A stretch of DNA of 64,000 bases from a marine group bacterium Sva0996 bin134 (lineage in GTDB: Bacteria > Actinomycetota > Acidimicrobiia > Acidimicrobiales > Bin134): contig MPNQ01000015.1 in the NCBI GenBank assembly GCA_002239105.1, forward strand, positions 1 to 64,000. The letters run 5' to 3'. A model generated the notes under the pieces. The model did not search any database. It was not told the DNA's origin and was given only the letters and a program-made list of their open reading frames with translations. This document shows, piece by piece, positions 43,502 through 53,673 of the stretch; the stretch's first letter is position 1, and every line of letters starts with the position of its first letter. Both the position numbers and the translations under genes were made by a program.

Positions 43502-43906
43502 TCAGGATTGGTTGAAAGATGCTGCCGCGTCGCCGGGGCGCAGCACGAAGAACTCCATGCCGTCAGGGCCGCAGGTGAAGGAGTACTTGTGGTTGGCGGC
43601 CAGAATCACCGAGTCCTTCGGACCAAGCTGAGCCGAGGGACCATCGGCACCGTCGGGCCACACCTCACAGCCACCCGACACCACGATCAACAGCTCGTTC
43701 TGGTCGTGGCTGTGGGGCGGGACGTGATAGCCGGCGGGCATGGTGGTGTACTGGCACCAAAAGCCCCCCTCTCCCCGGGCCACGTGCTTGCGCCCGGCAC
43801 CCATCTCCTTGGCCTTGGCAATCAGCTCCGCGGGGGCATTGGGGTTCTTGGACTCATCCACCCATTCGATGTCCTCGAAGGGCAGGATCCTTGGTTCGGT
43901 GCTCAT
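43502..43906 (-). CDS. Cupin-domain protein
   Basis: 134 residues from the ATG at 43906, which has GGAGGAAG upstream; a longer frame to 44041 overlaps the nitrilase gene and is rejected. Cupin motif 1 is HVPPHSHDQNELLIVVSGG with metal-ligand His/Glu, and motif 2 region is LGPKDSVILAANHKYSF. Co-directional with the nitrilase gene just upstream. Confidence 0.85.
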   Translation of the reverse strand: MSTEPRILPFEDIEWVDESKNPNAPAELIAKAKEMGAGRKHVARGEGGFWCQYTTMPAGYHVPPHSHDQNELLIVVSGGCEVWPDGADGPSAQLGPKDSVILAANHKYSFTCGPDGMEFFVLRPGDAAASFNQS

Positions 43907-43937
43907 GTGGCTTCCTCCATAATTGAGCGGTTGGGCA

Positions 43938-44915
43938 TTATTGAGCCGGGGGCCCGTGGACAAGTTTGGCGAATTCGGTGGCGAACAACTCCGAGGTTCC
44001 CGACTGGTGGGTGGCCCGCCACTGGCGCCAAGGACACACATCGTCCCAGCGATGCAGCACCTCGAAGTCCAAGTCGGCTATCACTAGGCCCTCGGTGTCG
44101 GAACCCTCGGCATAGATGTGGCTGAAATCGGGGAAGTGGGGACCGCAGATGAGGCTGTGGCCGGCATAGTTGGCCGGCAGCGCCCCGTCGAAGCTGTCCT
44201 CCAAGCTGTCGCCGGCGTCGATGCCCCTCACCTGGTTGGCCGAGATGGTGAAAACAAAATTCTCCTGCCCCCGAGTGGCGGCCACCCGCCGCATGGACTC
44301 CACCTTGTCGGGTCCGCCGGCGAACGCCGCGGTGGGGTTGACGATGATCCGGGCGCCCTGGAGGGCCAGCAAGCGGCTGCCTTCGGGGTTGAGCCAGAAG
44401 TCGTAGCAGATCTGCACTCCGATGGGGCCGTAGCGGGTCTCAAACACGTCCAGGCTGGTGCCGGGCCGAAACGAGACCCCCTCGGTCACGAACGGCAGCG
44501 AGCCCAAGTGCAGTTTGCGGTAGGAGCCGATGATGCCTTCGGGCCCGATCACCGCCGCCGCGTTGTAGAGGGCGTCGGGATCGTCGGGGTCTTGCTCGAT
44601 CAGGCCCACCACCAGGTACATGTCGTGCTCGGCGGCCAGACCGGCCAGCACCCCGGTGGACGGCCCCGGCACGGTCTCGGCCAATGACCGGTGCAGCCAG
44701 CACGGCCCGCCCAGGTGCTCGCAGTCGTCGCAGTGGATCGCCCCGGTCAGCGCCTCTTCGGGGAACACCAGCAATCCCACCCCCGCCTCGGCGGCCTCGG
44801 CTATCCAGCGGGTCATCTTGTTCAGATTGGCCCCCACATCCGCGGGAACCGGCGTGAAATCCACCGCCCCGGCCCGCAGCCGAGTCTCGTAGCCGGAATA
44901 CCGCTCAGGGATCAC
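43938..44915 (-). CDS. Carbon-nitrogen hydrolase (nitrilase superfamily)
   Basis: 325 residues from a GTG at 44915; the frame upstream of it runs through the crotonase gene. The Glu-Lys-Cys triad is visible: E53/E54 (FPEEALTG), K134 (GSYRKLHLG) and C170 (VQICYDFWLNPE). Amidase or N-carbamoylase activity is typical for the family; the exact substrate is unknown. The Cys pair CDDCEHLGGPC near 63-72 is unusual. Confidence 0.88.
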   Translation of the reverse strand: MIPERYSGYETRLRAGAVDFTPVPADVGANLNKMTRWIAEAAEAGVGLLVFPEEALTGAIHCDDCEHLGGPCWLHRSLAETVPGPSTGVLAGLAAEHDMYLVVGLIEQDPDDPDALYNAAAVIGPEGIIGSYRKLHLGSLPFVTEGVSFRPGTSLDVFETRYGPIGVQICYDFWLNPEGSRLLALQGARIIVNPTAAFAGGPDKVESMRRVAATRGQENFVFTISANQVRGIDAGDSLEDSFDGALPANYAGHSLICGPHFPDFSHIYAEGSDTEGLVIADLDFEVLHRWDDVCPWRQWRATHQSGTSELFATEFAKLVHGPPAQ

Positions 44916-44943
44916 GATTGCATTATCGCCTGTTTGGCAACGG

Positions 44944-45846
44944 TCAGCCGCCGCCGGGGGAGGTTTTGGCTGCGGGACGGACTTTGGGGGCGTCCTTCCA
45001 GTGGGGCACACCGTGTTCTTCGGTGGCGATCCACCACTCTCCGTTGGTGATGGTGGCCCAGTGGGAGTGGTTGAGCTGGTGGAGGGTGAAGCAGGCCGAC
45101 AGGGCGGTGTTGAAGCCCTGGGCATCCACCGACTGGTTCACCGCCTCTTTCACCAACAGGGCGGCCATGGTGGGCACCGCGGCGATGCGGCGGGCGAACT
45201 CCAGGGTCTGCTCGTTTAGCGTCTCGTTGGGGAACACCTTGGACACCATGCCCAGGGCGTGGGCCTCGTGGACGTCGATGGAGTCGCCGGTGAGCAGGAG
45301 TTCCTTGGTCTTGCGGGGGCCGAACTCCCACGGATGGGCGAAGTACTCCACCCCCATCATGCCCAGCCGGGTGCCCACCACATCGGCGAAAGAGGCGTCC
45401 TCGGCGCCCACGATCAGGTCGCAACTCCACATGAGCATCAGCCCGGCGGCCAGCACCGGCCCCTGCACCTGGGCGATGGTGATCTTGCGGAGGTTGCGCC
45501 ACCGCTTGGTGTTCTCGAAGAAGTAGTGCCACTCCTGGAGCATCAGCTTCTCAGAGCCCCGCCGCCCGCCGCCGTTGATCTGCCAGGTGGGGTGCTGGTT
45601 GGGGCCGGGCATGCGCTCTTCCATCGCGGCCTTGGTCCCCATGTCGTGGCCAGCCGAGAACATCGGGCCCACCCCGCCCAGGATCACCACCCGCACGTCG
45701 TCGTCGGCCTCGGCCACCAGGAAGGCCTCGTTGAGCTCCACCAACATCCCCCGGTTCTGGGCGTTGCGGGCCTCGGGCCGGTTCAACATGATGCGGGCGA
45801 TGGTGCCGTCGTCCAGCGTCTCGTAAGTCAGGTACTGGTAGTCCAT
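44944..45846 (-). CDS. Enoyl-CoA hydratase/isomerase family protein
   Basis: 300 residues from the ATG at 45846 (45864 possible). Crotonase pattern: IMLNRPEARNAQNRGM, FSAGHDMGTK, and AAGLMLMWSCDLIVGAEDASF. Neither catalytic Glu of hydratases is in place, so it is likely an isomerase or another crotonase activity. Divergent from the alpha/beta hydrolase across 89 bases, with both promoters presumably in that gap. Confidence 0.88.
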   Translation of the reverse strand: MDYQYLTYETLDDGTIARIMLNRPEARNAQNRGMLVELNEAFLVAEADDDVRVVILGGVGPMFSAGHDMGTKAAMEERMPGPNQHPTWQINGGGRRGSEKLMLQEWHYFFENTKRWRNLRKITIAQVQGPVLAAGLMLMWSCDLIVGAEDASFADVVGTRLGMMGVEYFAHPWEFGPRKTKELLLTGDSIDVHEAHALGMVSKVFPNETLNEQTLEFARRIAAVPTMAALLVKEAVNQSVDAQGFNTALSACFTLHQLNHSHWATITNGEWWIATEEHGVPHWKDAPKVRPAAKTSPGGG

Positions 45847-45935
45847 TTCCCTAGTCTCGCCCATGCACAGATGCGGTGCGCTGCCGTGTGCCGCCCTAGT
45901 GTCGCGACCGCCGCGAACCCACCCCAGGAGCCCCC

Positions 45936-47000
45936 ATGACCGAGTCCCACTACATCGACACCGCCGGCCTTCGGTTCCACTATCTGGCGGCCAGCGACGA
46001 GAGCGCACCCCCGGTGGTGTTGCTGCACGGCTTCCCCCAGACCTCCCACATGTGGCGCCATCAGATCCCGGTGCTGGCCGAGCACTACCGGGTCTACGCC
46101 CCCGACACCCGGGGCTACGGCGGCACCGACAAGCCCCGAGTGCGGGTCACCCGCGACCTGCTGGCCCGCGACATCGTGGACTTCATCGATACCCTGGGCA
46201 TCGAGCAATGCTCGCTGGTGGGCCACGACTGGGGCGGGGTGATCGCCTTCAAGGCCGCTCTGGAGTATCCCGACCGGTTCACCCGGCTGGGGTTGGTGGA
46301 CACCTTGTGCACGGTGTGGATCCCGTGGGGCATCCACGGCTACTGGTTCAAGTGCGAGCCCGAGGCCGAACAGTTCTGGGAGCAATACGCCAGCGAGTTC
46401 ATCAACTCGATCTTCGGCGGCACCGAGGGCAGCTACGGCCCGCCGCCCCATTCACCGTGGAAGGCTCCGGTGACCGACAGCGAGGCCCAAGACCCGGGCG
46501 GAGCGATGGCCGACTGGGACCCGTCCCAGCACTGGAACGCCGACGATGTGGAGCACTATCGGGCGGCCTTCGACCAGCCCGGATCCCACTTCCACGCCGT
46601 CTCGTACTACCGGGATGCCCTGCCGTTCCACTTCCCCGATGACGACGGCAACCTGGTGTACCGGACCCCGGCCCAGGTGGCCGAGATGTGGAACCACCCC
46701 GGCCTGCTCTTCAGCCACCCCGACTTCGGCGTGTTCCCGGTGTACGGCCCCGAAGACCTCGGCCGCACCTACCCCCACCCCGCGCTGTACTTGTATTCGG
46801 CGTTCCTCATGCCCCAGGCGTTTGCCGACGGATTCCCCGCGGATGACCACATCCCCCACGGCAACCCCTACGCCGACTCTTTCATCGACCACTTCCCCGA
46901 CTACCGGGCCCGGCCCGCCGGCTGCGGCCACTTCATCCCCGAAGAAGCCCCCGAGCGCACCAACGAAGTGCTATTGGCTTTCTTAGCCGGAGAGATCTGA
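45936..47000 (+). CDS. Alpha/beta hydrolase (epoxide hydrolase/haloacetate dehalogenase-like)
   Basis: 354 residues. HGFPQTSHMWRHQIPVL, DTRGYGGTDKP and the nucleophile elbow GHDWGG with Asp as nucleophile place it with epoxide hydrolases and fluoroacetate dehalogenases; the C-terminal GCGHFIPEEAPE carries the catalytic His. It is 50-60 residues longer than the usual 290-300, with the extra length in the cap region (about 150-250). Confidence 0.87.
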   Translation: MTESHYIDTAGLRFHYLAASDESAPPVVLLHGFPQTSHMWRHQIPVLAEHYRVYAPDTRGYGGTDKPRVRVTRDLLARDIVDFIDTLGIEQCSLVGHDWGGVIAFKAALEYPDRFTRLGLVDTLCTVWIPWGIHGYWFKCEPEAEQFWEQYASEFINSIFGGTEGSYGPPPHSPWKAPVTDSEAQDPGGAMADWDPSQHWNADDVEHYRAAFDQPGSHFHAVSYYRDALPFHFPDDDGNLVYRTPAQVAEMWNHPGLLFSHPDFGVFPVYGPEDLGRTYPHPALYLYSAFLMPQAFADGFPADDHIPHGNPYADSFIDHFPDYRARPAGCGHFIPEEAPERTNEVLLAFLAGEI

Positions 47001-47011
47001 CGAAGCCGCCG

Positions 47012-49141
47012 CTAGCGGTGCTGGAAGCGTCGGAGGCGCAGGCTGTTGGTGACCACGAACAGCGATGACGCCACCATGGCGGCGGCGGCGTAGATCGGCT
47101 CCAGAATCCCGGCGGCGGCCAGGGGAATGGCCGCGGTGTTGTAGATGAAGGCCCAGAACAGATTGCCGCGGATGGTGTTCATGGTGCGGCGGCTCAAGGC
47201 GATGGCGTCGGCCACCACGCTCAGGTCGGACGACATGACGGTGATGTCGGCCGCCTCAGTAGCGACATCAGCCCCCGTGCCCATGGCAATACCGATGTCG
47301 GCCTGGCTGAGGGCCGGGGCGTCGTTGATGCCGTCGCCCACCATGGCCACCCGGCGGCCCTCGGCTTGCAAGCGGGCGATCTCGGCGGCCTTGCCGTCGG
47401 GCCCGACACCAGGCACCACCCGGTCGATCCCCAACTCGTCGCCCGCGGCCTGGGCCCGACGAGGATGGTCGCCGGTCAACAACACGGTGTCGAGCCCCAG
47501 GGACTTCAGTGCGGTCACTGCCGGTTGAGCAGAGGCCCGGAGCCGGTCGTCCACAGTGATCACCGCTTCGGCCACCGAATCTCGGCCCACGAGCACGGCA
47601 ACCCGGCCCATGGCCTCTATGTTGGCTGCGGCCGCGTCCACCCCCTCAGGCACACGCGCGAAGAGCTCACGCCTCCCCACCCTGACCTCGATGCCGTCCA
47701 CCACCCCGACAGCACCTGCGCCCGGGTGATTCTCAAAATCGGCTACCGGACGACAATTCTGGGCCGCCGTGGCGATGGCCCGGCCGATGGGATGCTCAGA
47801 TCGGGCCTCCACCGACGCGGCCAGGGAAAGCAATTCGTCGGGATCGCTTCCGGGGGCGACGACCTCAACAACCTCCATGCGGGCCTCAGTGACGGTGCCG
47901 GTCTTGTCGAACACCACGGTGTCGAGCTGCCGGGTGTCCTCCAGCATCTCGCCGCCCTTCAGGATGATCCCGAGCTGCGATCCCCGCCCCGTTCCCACCA
48001 TCACCGCTAGTGGAGTGGCCAAGCCCAACGCGCACGGACAGGCCACGATCAGCACCGCCACCGCAGCGGTGAATGCCTCGGAGGCAGGTTGCCCTGTGGC
48101 CAGCCAACCAATCAGTGTTGCCGCTGCAACCAATATCGCGGCAGGCACAAATACCGCCGAGATCCGGTCGGCCAGCCGCTGGATGCGGGTGCGGTTGGTC
48201 TGGGCCTGCTCTACCAGCAGCATGATTCGGGCCAGCACGGTGTCGGCCCCTACTCCGGTGGCTTCCACTACTAGCGAGCCGTTGGCGTTGACCGAAGCTC
48301 CCAGCACAGCGTCGCCGGGACCCACCTCAACGGGAACCGGCTCGCCGGTGACCAGGGAGATGTCCACCGCAGAGTGACCGTCGACCACCACGCCGTCGGT
48401 GGCGATCTTTTCGCCGGGGCGCACCACAAACCTGGTGCCCACTTCCAAACTGGCCACCGGCAAATCAGTGCCGTCCTCCAAGCGAGCCAACGGGGCGACG
48501 AGTTCTGCCATAGCCCGCAAGGCGTCTCCCGAGCGACGGCGAGCCTGGAATTCCAGATGGCGGCCCAGCAGTACCAGCACCACGATGACTGATCCGGTTT
48601 CGAAGTACAGGTGGCCATCTCCGACGCGCGCGGCCAATACCACCATGGACCAAATCCAAGATGCGGCGGTGCCCACCGACACCAGCGTGTCCATGGTGGC
48701 GGTTCGGTGGTGGAGCTGCTTCCATGCTCGCTGGTGGAAACCCCATCCAAACCAGAAGACCACCGCGGCGCTCAAGACTGCGGCTAGCCAATCCGAGGCG
48801 GAAAAGCCCAGATCGAAGGCCAGCCCGTCCACCATGGTCACCAGCAGCACCACTGCGCCCATCACTGCGGAAACTGTCAGCCGTCTAAGCTCGGTTGGCC
48901 GGGCGGCGAGCTCATCGTCGAGACCTCTGGGCAGACGTGCCTGGTAGCCAGCGTCTATCACTGCCGCCCGCAAAGCCGCGTCGGCAACCCCATCATCACA
49001 AGCCACCGAAGCCCGCCCTGAGGCGTAGTTCACTCGGGCTTCTACAACCCCATCCACTGCGCTCAGACTGCGCTCAATACGCGACACGCAGGCCGAGCAG
49101 GTCATACCGTCGACAATCAGCGTCGCCCGTCGCATAGCCAT
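47012..49141 (-). CDS. copA: Cu+-exporting P1B-type ATPase
   Basis: 709 residues. One N-terminal heavy-metal domain with [10 protein letters not shown] (12-21), the TGEP actuator loop (265-268), membrane CPC at 368-370, phosphorylation site DKTGT (D412), SEHPIG with the nucleotide-domain His, and [11 protein letters not shown] and this order mark Cu+ transporters that pump copper out of the cytoplasm. No CsoR or chaperone gene is adjacent. Confidence 0.95.
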   Translation of the reverse strand: MAMRRATLIVDGMTCSACVSRIERSLSAVDGVVEARVNYASGRASVACDDGVADAALRAAVIDAGYQARLPRGLDDELAARPTELRRLTVSAVMGAVVLLVTMVDGLAFDLGFSASDWLAAVLSAAVVFWFGWGFHQRAWKQLHHRTATMDTLVSVGTAASWIWSMVVLAARVGDGHLYFETGSVIVVLVLLGRHLEFQARRRSGDALRAMAELVAPLARLEDGTDLPVASLEVGTRFVVRPGEKIATDGVVVDGHSAVDISLVTGEPVPVEVGPGDAVLGASVNANGSLVVEATGVGADTVLARIMLLVEQAQTNRTRIQRLADRISAVFVPAAILVAAATLIGWLATGQPASEAFTAAVAVLIVACPCALGLATPLAVMVGTGRGSQLGIILKGGEMLEDTRQLDTVVFDKTGTVTEARMEVVEVVAPGSDPDELLSLAASVEARSEHPIGRAIATAAQNCRPVADFENHPGAGAVGVVDGIEVRVGRRELFARVPEGVDAAAANIEAMGRVAVLVGRDSVAEAVITVDDRLRASAQPAVTALKSLGLDTVLLTGDHPRRAQAAGDELGIDRVVPGVGPDGKAAEIARLQAEGRRVAMVGDGINDAPALSQADIGIAMGTGADVATEAADITVMSSDLSVVADAIALSRRTMNTIRGNLFWAFIYNTAAIPLAAAGILEPIYAAAAMVASSLFVVTNSLRLRRFQHR

Positions 49142-49170
49142 GGGCTCAGTCTACGGACTGGGCGAGAAAA

Positions 49171-49572
49171 CTATTCCTGAACCAGCTCGACGAGGGTGCC
49201 GAATGCGCCTTTGGGGTGGATGAAGGCGACGGTGGTTCCCCGGGAACCGGGACGGGGTTCGGCATCGATGGGAGTGGCGCCAGCGGCCACCATGGCGTCG
49301 AGGGCGGCGGCGCAGTCGTCCACCCGATAGCCGATGTGGTGCAGACCCTCGCCTCGCTTGGCCAGGAACTTGGCCACCGGCGAATCCTCCCGAGTGGCCG
49401 CTGTTAGCTGAACGTAGGAGTCGGCCACCTTGATCAGGGCCTCCTCAACACCGTCGCTCTCCACAACCTCGCGATGCACCACCGAGGCGCCGAAAGCCGT
49501 CTCGTAGAAGGAGATGGCGTGTTCTAGGTCGTGGACCGCAATGGCGACATGGTCGATCTCAGTGAGAAGCAT
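49171..49572 (-). CDS. Methylmalonyl-CoA epimerase (VOC fold)
   Basis: 133 residues from the ATG at 49572; upstream extension is weak. Metal ligands fit the epimerase: His in TEIDHVAIAV, His in LHHIGYRVDD and Glu in GTLVELVQE, with KGAFGTLVELV conserved. It interconverts the two methylmalonyl-CoA epimers in propionate and odd-chain fatty acid metabolism, consistent with the many acyl-CoA genes here. Confidence 0.88.
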   Translation of the reverse strand: MLLTEIDHVAIAVHDLEHAISFYETAFGASVVHREVVESDGVEEALIKVADSYVQLTAATREDSPVAKFLAKRGEGLHHIGYRVDDCAAALDAMVAAGATPIDAEPRPGSRGTTVAFIHPKGAFGTLVELVQE

Positions 49573-49627
49573 GGTCTGGCAATAATAGGCCGACACTCAG
49601 CCGGCACCTGCTTTTGAAACCGGCGGC

Positions 49628-50014
49628 TCAGGCGGCTTCTCGCTGAGCGGATTCGCCTTCCAGCGCCTCCCAGAGCTGGTCGCGCAACACCTCGGCGTCG
49701 ACGCCATCCATCTGGTTGGCCACCACCACGCCCTCGACCATGTCGGCCAGAACTGCCACCCAGGTGCGGTTCCGCACCATCACCGAGACCGTCACCGAGC
49801 CGTCGGCGTGGCGGGCCAGTGTGCGGCGGCGGCCGACTTCCCGGGGCGGGCTGCGGAAGCTGGGCATGGCCTGCCCGTGGCTTCGCACGGCCATTCCCAG
49901 CCGCCGAGCCGTCTCGGCGAAGGCCAAACACCGGCCCGTGTCATTTTCCTGCTCCCTGTGGTCTCCGTGGACGACCCTCATCTGCGGCGTTGCTTGCTCT
50001 TTGATTGCTTTCAT
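49628..50014 (-). CDS. Small uncharacterised protein
   Basis: 128 residues, no domain recognised. A basic N-terminal half with RSPPREVGRRRTLARH, then a compact part TVTVSVMVRNRTWVAVLADMVEG and an acidic helix at the end. No signal peptide or membrane helix. Lies between the epimerase and an MFS gene on the same strand. Confidence 0.55.
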   Translation of the reverse strand: MKAIKEQATPQMRVVHGDHREQENDTGRCLAFAETARRLGMAVRSHGQAMPSFRSPPREVGRRRTLARHADGSVTVSVMVRNRTWVAVLADMVEGVVVANQMDGVDAEVLRDQLWEALEGESAQREAA

Positions 50015-50056
50015 AAACCCAGTATCCCGATGGGAGTGACAACTTCTCTTGAGCGG

Positions 50057-51289
50057 CTAATTCAAGTCGAGGACCTTGGTCCGACCGCTGATCACCCACC
50101 ACAGGGCGGTGGCGGCCAACAAGACCCCGGCTCCGCCCACCGCGACGCGGGGCCCGATCAAGTCGGCCAACGCCCCTTGCAACTGGGCGCCGAGGGGCAG
50201 CCCGGCCAACAGCGTCATCAGGTACAGGGCCAATACCTTGGCCCGCAGCGCTTCTTCCACCTGAAGCTGGATCACGGTATTGAGGGTGGACGCGGTGGCG
50301 ATGTGCGCCGCGCCCAAGACCGCGAGGGCGACCACCGCCAGCCAATAGTAAGGAGACAGAGCGAAGCCCAGCAGAGCCACGCCGTACAACGGCCACCCCA
50401 GATTCACTAAGCGGCTACGGGAGACTTGGCTTCCCTTGATGGCCACAAACGGCGTGGCCATAATCGCCCCGAAACCGCTGGCCGCCGCCAAGATGCCGTA
50501 TTGGAACTCGCCCACTTTGAAGACGTCGTTGGCGAAGATCACCACCAAATGGATGATGGGCTGGCCGAAGAACGCGACCACCCCGGCGATCAAGATGGCC
50601 CGCCGGATACCGGGGTGGTCGGCGGCGTGGCGGACGGCGGCGGCGGCGTCCTTGAAGATGTTGGGACGACTACCCCCCGTTGGCGCCAGCCGGGGCACCT
50701 GGATCAGCGCCAGGGCCAGCACGGCGGGTACATAAGTTAGGGAGTTGACCAAGAACGCCCATCCGGGCCCGCCCACAGCCAGCACCATTCCGCCCACCGC
50801 GGGGCCAACCGCCCGGGAGGCGTTGAACTGGGCCGAGTTCAGGGTGACTGCGTTCAACAGCGCCCCCCGGGGCACCAACTCGCTGACGAACGCCTGCCAA
50901 GCAGGAAGCTGGATGCCGTTTACGCACCCGTTCACCACCCCGAGGGCGATGTAGGCCAAGGGCCGGTCCACCCCGGCAGCCCACATAGCCGCGAACCCCA
51001 GGGCGATCACCGATTGGACAGAGTTGGTGATCATCAACATGACCCGGCGGGGGAAGCGATCGGCCATAGCCCCTCCCACCATTCCCAAACCCACCGCTGG
51101 CAGCGTCTGCATCATGGCGGCCAAACCCACCCAGGTCCCGCTGTTGGTCAGATCTTCGATCACAAAGGCCAGCGCGAGCATCTGCACCCATACGCCGGAG
51201 TTGGAAATGAGGGCGCCGGACAGGAAGAGCTGGTAGTTCCGATGCGACAATGCCCGGCTGGCGCGTCGAGGATGCCGAGAATTGGTCAC
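50057..51289 (-). CDS. MFS transporter (DHA3/EntS-like exporter)
   Basis: 410 residues with about 12 transmembrane helices. The loop after helix 2 is GGAMADRFPRRVML, the MFS motif A, and the start SHRNYQLFLSGALISNSGVWVQ is typical of the DHA3/EntS-like branch, which exports drugs or siderophores. Divergent from the crotonase gene, with a 37-base gap. Confidence 0.9.
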   Translation of the reverse strand: MTNSRHPRRASRALSHRNYQLFLSGALISNSGVWVQMLALAFVIEDLTNSGTWVGLAAMMQTLPAVGLGMVGGAMADRFPRRVMLMITNSVQSVIALGFAAMWAAGVDRPLAYIALGVVNGCVNGIQLPAWQAFVSELVPRGALLNAVTLNSAQFNASRAVGPAVGGMVLAVGGPGWAFLVNSLTYVPAVLALALIQVPRLAPTGGSRPNIFKDAAAAVRHAADHPGIRRAILIAGVVAFFGQPIIHLVVIFANDVFKVGEFQYGILAAASGFGAIMATPFVAIKGSQVSRSRLVNLGWPLYGVALLGFALSPYYWLAVVALAVLGAAHIATASTLNTVIQLQVEEALRAKVLALYLMTLLAGLPLGAQLQGALADLIGPRVAVGGAGVLLAATALWWVISGRTKVLDLN

Positions 51290-51326
51290 TGAGCCAACAT
51301 AATCGCCATGCCTCTATTGTCAGGGA

Positions 51327-52085
51327 ATGGCTCTAGTGCTCACCGAAGTCGACGACGGCGTCGCCACCGTAACTCTCAACCACCCGGAGGTGCGCAACGC
51401 GGTCAGCCTGGACATGAACCATGAGCTCGACGCCGCCTTCGACAATTTGGAGGCCGACGAGTCGGTGGGGGCGGTGGTGCTCACCGGCACTCCCCCGGCG
51501 TTCTCTGCGGGGGCCAACCTTGATGAGCTGCTAGCGGCCACCAACCCCGAGAGCCTGAGCTCCATCTACGCCGGGTTCCTGAGAGTGGCCCACACCCCGC
51601 TGCCCACGGTGGCCGCGGTGAACGGCCCAGCGGTGGGGGCGGGGATGAACTTCGCGCTGGCCTGCGACGTGATTGTGGCCGGCAGCAAGGCGATGTTCGA
51701 GAGCCGGTTCCTCCAGATCGCCATCCACCCCGGCGGCGGCCACACCTGGCGGCTGCGCAACATCTGCGACCGCCAGACAGCCATGGCCATGGTGCTATTC
51801 GGGGAGCGGCTCGATGGCGAGCAGGCCGCCGACATCGGGCTGGCCTGGAAGTGCGTGGACGACGATGGCCTCCTGGAGGAAGCCCGCCGCATGGCCCGCC
51901 GCCCGGCCCGCACCCCGCGGGAGCTCACCAAGGCCATGAAGCAGACCATTGTCGACATGGGGGCGGTGACCGACAGCGCGGCTGCGGTGGCCCGTGAAGT
52001 GGAGCCGCAGGCCTGGTCGATGACCCAGCCGGAGTTCAAAGAGCGGGTGGCCGCGCTCAAAGAGGCCATCAGCAAATCCAGCTAG
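51327..52085 (+). CDS. Enoyl-CoA hydratase/isomerase family protein
   Basis: 252 residues. Crotonase pattern: TLNHPEVRNAVS, FSAGANLDELL and GPAVGAGMNFALACDVIVAG. Both Glu positions of true hydratases are substituted (GAGMNFALACD, FLQIAIHPGGG), so the reaction is uncertain. Ends just before a convergent GNAT gene. Confidence 0.88.
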   Translation: MALVLTEVDDGVATVTLNHPEVRNAVSLDMNHELDAAFDNLEADESVGAVVLTGTPPAFSAGANLDELLAATNPESLSSIYAGFLRVAHTPLPTVAAVNGPAVGAGMNFALACDVIVAGSKAMFESRFLQIAIHPGGGHTWRLRNICDRQTAMAMVLFGERLDGEQAADIGLAWKCVDDDGLLEEARRMARRPARTPRELTKAMKQTIVDMGAVTDSAAAVAREVEPQAWSMTQPEFKERVAALKEAISKSS

Positions 52086-52089
52086 CCGG

Positions 52090-52749
52090 TTAGCTCATCC
52101 AGCCGGCCACCAGCTCGGGGCCCCGCTTCTGCCACTCCTCGGTGGTGATGGCGTAGCGGACGTGGTCTTCCCAGTTTCCGTTGATCTCCAGATAGCGCAG
52201 AGCGATCCCCTCGCTGCGTATTCCCAGCTTCTCCACCACCCGGCGACTGGCCTGGTTGCGGGGGATGATGCTGATCTGCACCCGGTGCAGCCTCAGAGTT
52301 TCGAAGGAGAAATCCAGCACCACCACCAAAGCCTCGGGGGTGTACTCCCGCCCGGCGCACCGATAGTCGATCCAATACCCCACATGGCCGCTCTGAAACG
52401 GGCCCCGCTGCACGCCCGACAGGTTCATCTCCCCCACCAGCCGGCCCTCGACGAACACCCCGAACCCGTATCCGGCATCCATCTGGCGCTCCCGGTCACG
52501 GGCGCTGCACCGGGCGGCGAAGGCCACCCGGTCTTCCACCACATCGGGCTGGGAGGTGGGTGGGGTGGGCTCCCAGGGAGCAAGCCAGTCGCGGTTGGCC
52601 CGACGCACCGCCTGCCACTCGGCAAAGTCGCTCTCCACCAGGGGACGCAGTTCCACACGGGCGCCGTGTAGAACCTGCCCCTCCCGAGTGCCCCGAATTC
52701 GAGACCAAGTCCGCACCACCCGCAAACCTACTCCCTGGCCCAAAACCAA
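52090..52749 (-). CDS. GNAT acetyltransferase (RimJ/RimL-like)
   Basis: 219 residues; the first 30 may be untranslated (the conserved part starts at VELRPLVESDFAEW). Shows the RimJ/L pattern LAPWEPTPPTS, GYWIDYRCAGREYTPEAL (acetyl-CoA loop) and LHRVQISIIPRNQASRRVVEKLG. Members acetylate N-termini of ribosomal proteins or other amines. Confidence 0.85.
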   Translation of the reverse strand: MVLGQGVGLRVVRTWSRIRGTREGQVLHGARVELRPLVESDFAEWQAVRRANRDWLAPWEPTPPTSQPDVVEDRVAFAARCSARDRERQMDAGYGFGVFVEGRLVGEMNLSGVQRGPFQSGHVGYWIDYRCAGREYTPEALVVVLDFSFETLRLHRVQISIIPRNQASRRVVEKLGIRSEGIALRYLEINGNWEDHVRYAITTEEWQKRGPELVAGWMS

Positions 52750-52758
52750 GCAGGCGGC

Positions 52759-53673
52759 TCAGTCCAACAGGCTCAACACCATGCCGTCGAGGATGTCCGA
52801 CTCCGACACCAAGCAGGACTCAAACCCAAAGTGGCGCATGATCTTCACCAGCACCGCCATGCCCCCCACGATCACATCCACCCGCCCCGGCTCAAGGCCC
52901 GGATTGAAGGCCCGATCGGCCCGTGATTCGGTGGCCAGGGTGCGGAACACGTCCTCGGCTGCGGCCTTGGTCAGCTCGAAGTGGTGGATCTTGTCCCGGT
53001 CGTAGGCGGCCAGCCCCTGCTCTACGGCCGCCGCGGTGGATATCGTGCCGGCCAACCCCACGAATGTCCGGGCCTGTCGGGCCGCGGGCATCTCCCGGTC
53101 GACGTCGTCGAGGTGGGTGCCGGTCACCGAAATGCAGGCGTGCAGCTCCTCGGGTTTCGGAGGGTCGCTGTGCAGGTATTTCTCGGTGAGCCGCACGCAG
53201 CCCACGTCCAGCGACATGGCCGCCTCGCAAACGGTGGTGCCCACGCACAGCTCAGTGGAGCCCCCTCCCAAGTCGACCACCAAGAACGGCCCCAGGTCGG
53301 GATCGAGGTCGGCGGTGGCTCCGGTGAACGAAAGCTGCCCCTCGGCCAGGCCGCTCAACAACTCGGGTCGGGTGCCAACCACAGCCTCGGCGGCATCGAA
53401 CAGCTCGTCGCGGTTGGCCGCATCCCGGGCCGCGGAGGTGGCGGTGATCCGCACGGCCTCCACCCGGTGGCGGTCCATCACCTCCCGGTAGCGGCGCAGG
53501 CAGTTCAGGGTGCGCTCAATGGCCCCGGATGCCAGCCGGCCGGTGTGATCCACCCCCTCTCCCAGCCGGGTAATGGTCATCAGCCGGTCGAGCGTGTGCG
53601 TACCGCCCTTGCTGACCAACAAGCGGGTGGAGTTGGTGCCGCAGTCGATGGCGGCCACCACCGGTGGGGTCAT
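52759..53673 (-). CDS. ppx: Exopolyphosphatase / pppGpp phosphohydrolase family (Ppx/GppA)
   Basis: 304 residues, the short two-domain actinobacterial form. ASKHA signatures: AAIDCGTNSTRLLV at the start, and the phosphate-binding VVDLGGGSTELCV. It hydrolyses inorganic polyphosphate or related phosphates. The start overlaps the DUF501 stop by four bases, a pairing common in Actinomycetota. Confidence 0.92.
   Translation of the reverse strand: MTPPVVAAIDCGTNSTRLLVSKGGTHTLDRLMTITRLGEGVDHTGRLASGAIERTLNCLRRYREVMDRHRVEAVRITATSAARDAANRDELFDAAEAVVGTRPELLSGLAEGQLSFTGATADLDPDLGPFLVVDLGGGSTELCVGTTVCEAAMSLDVGCVRLTEKYLHSDPPKPEELHACISVTGTHLDDVDREMPAARQARTFVGLAGTISTAAAVEQGLAAYDRDKIHHFELTKAAAEDVFRTLATESRADRAFNPGLEPGRVDVIVGGMAVLVKIMRHFGFESCLVSESDILDGMVLSLLD

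Noticed and set aside
43907-44041. Longer start for the cupin gene
   Set aside because: It overlaps the nitrilase end, while the ATG at 43906 has a strong GGAGGAAG site.
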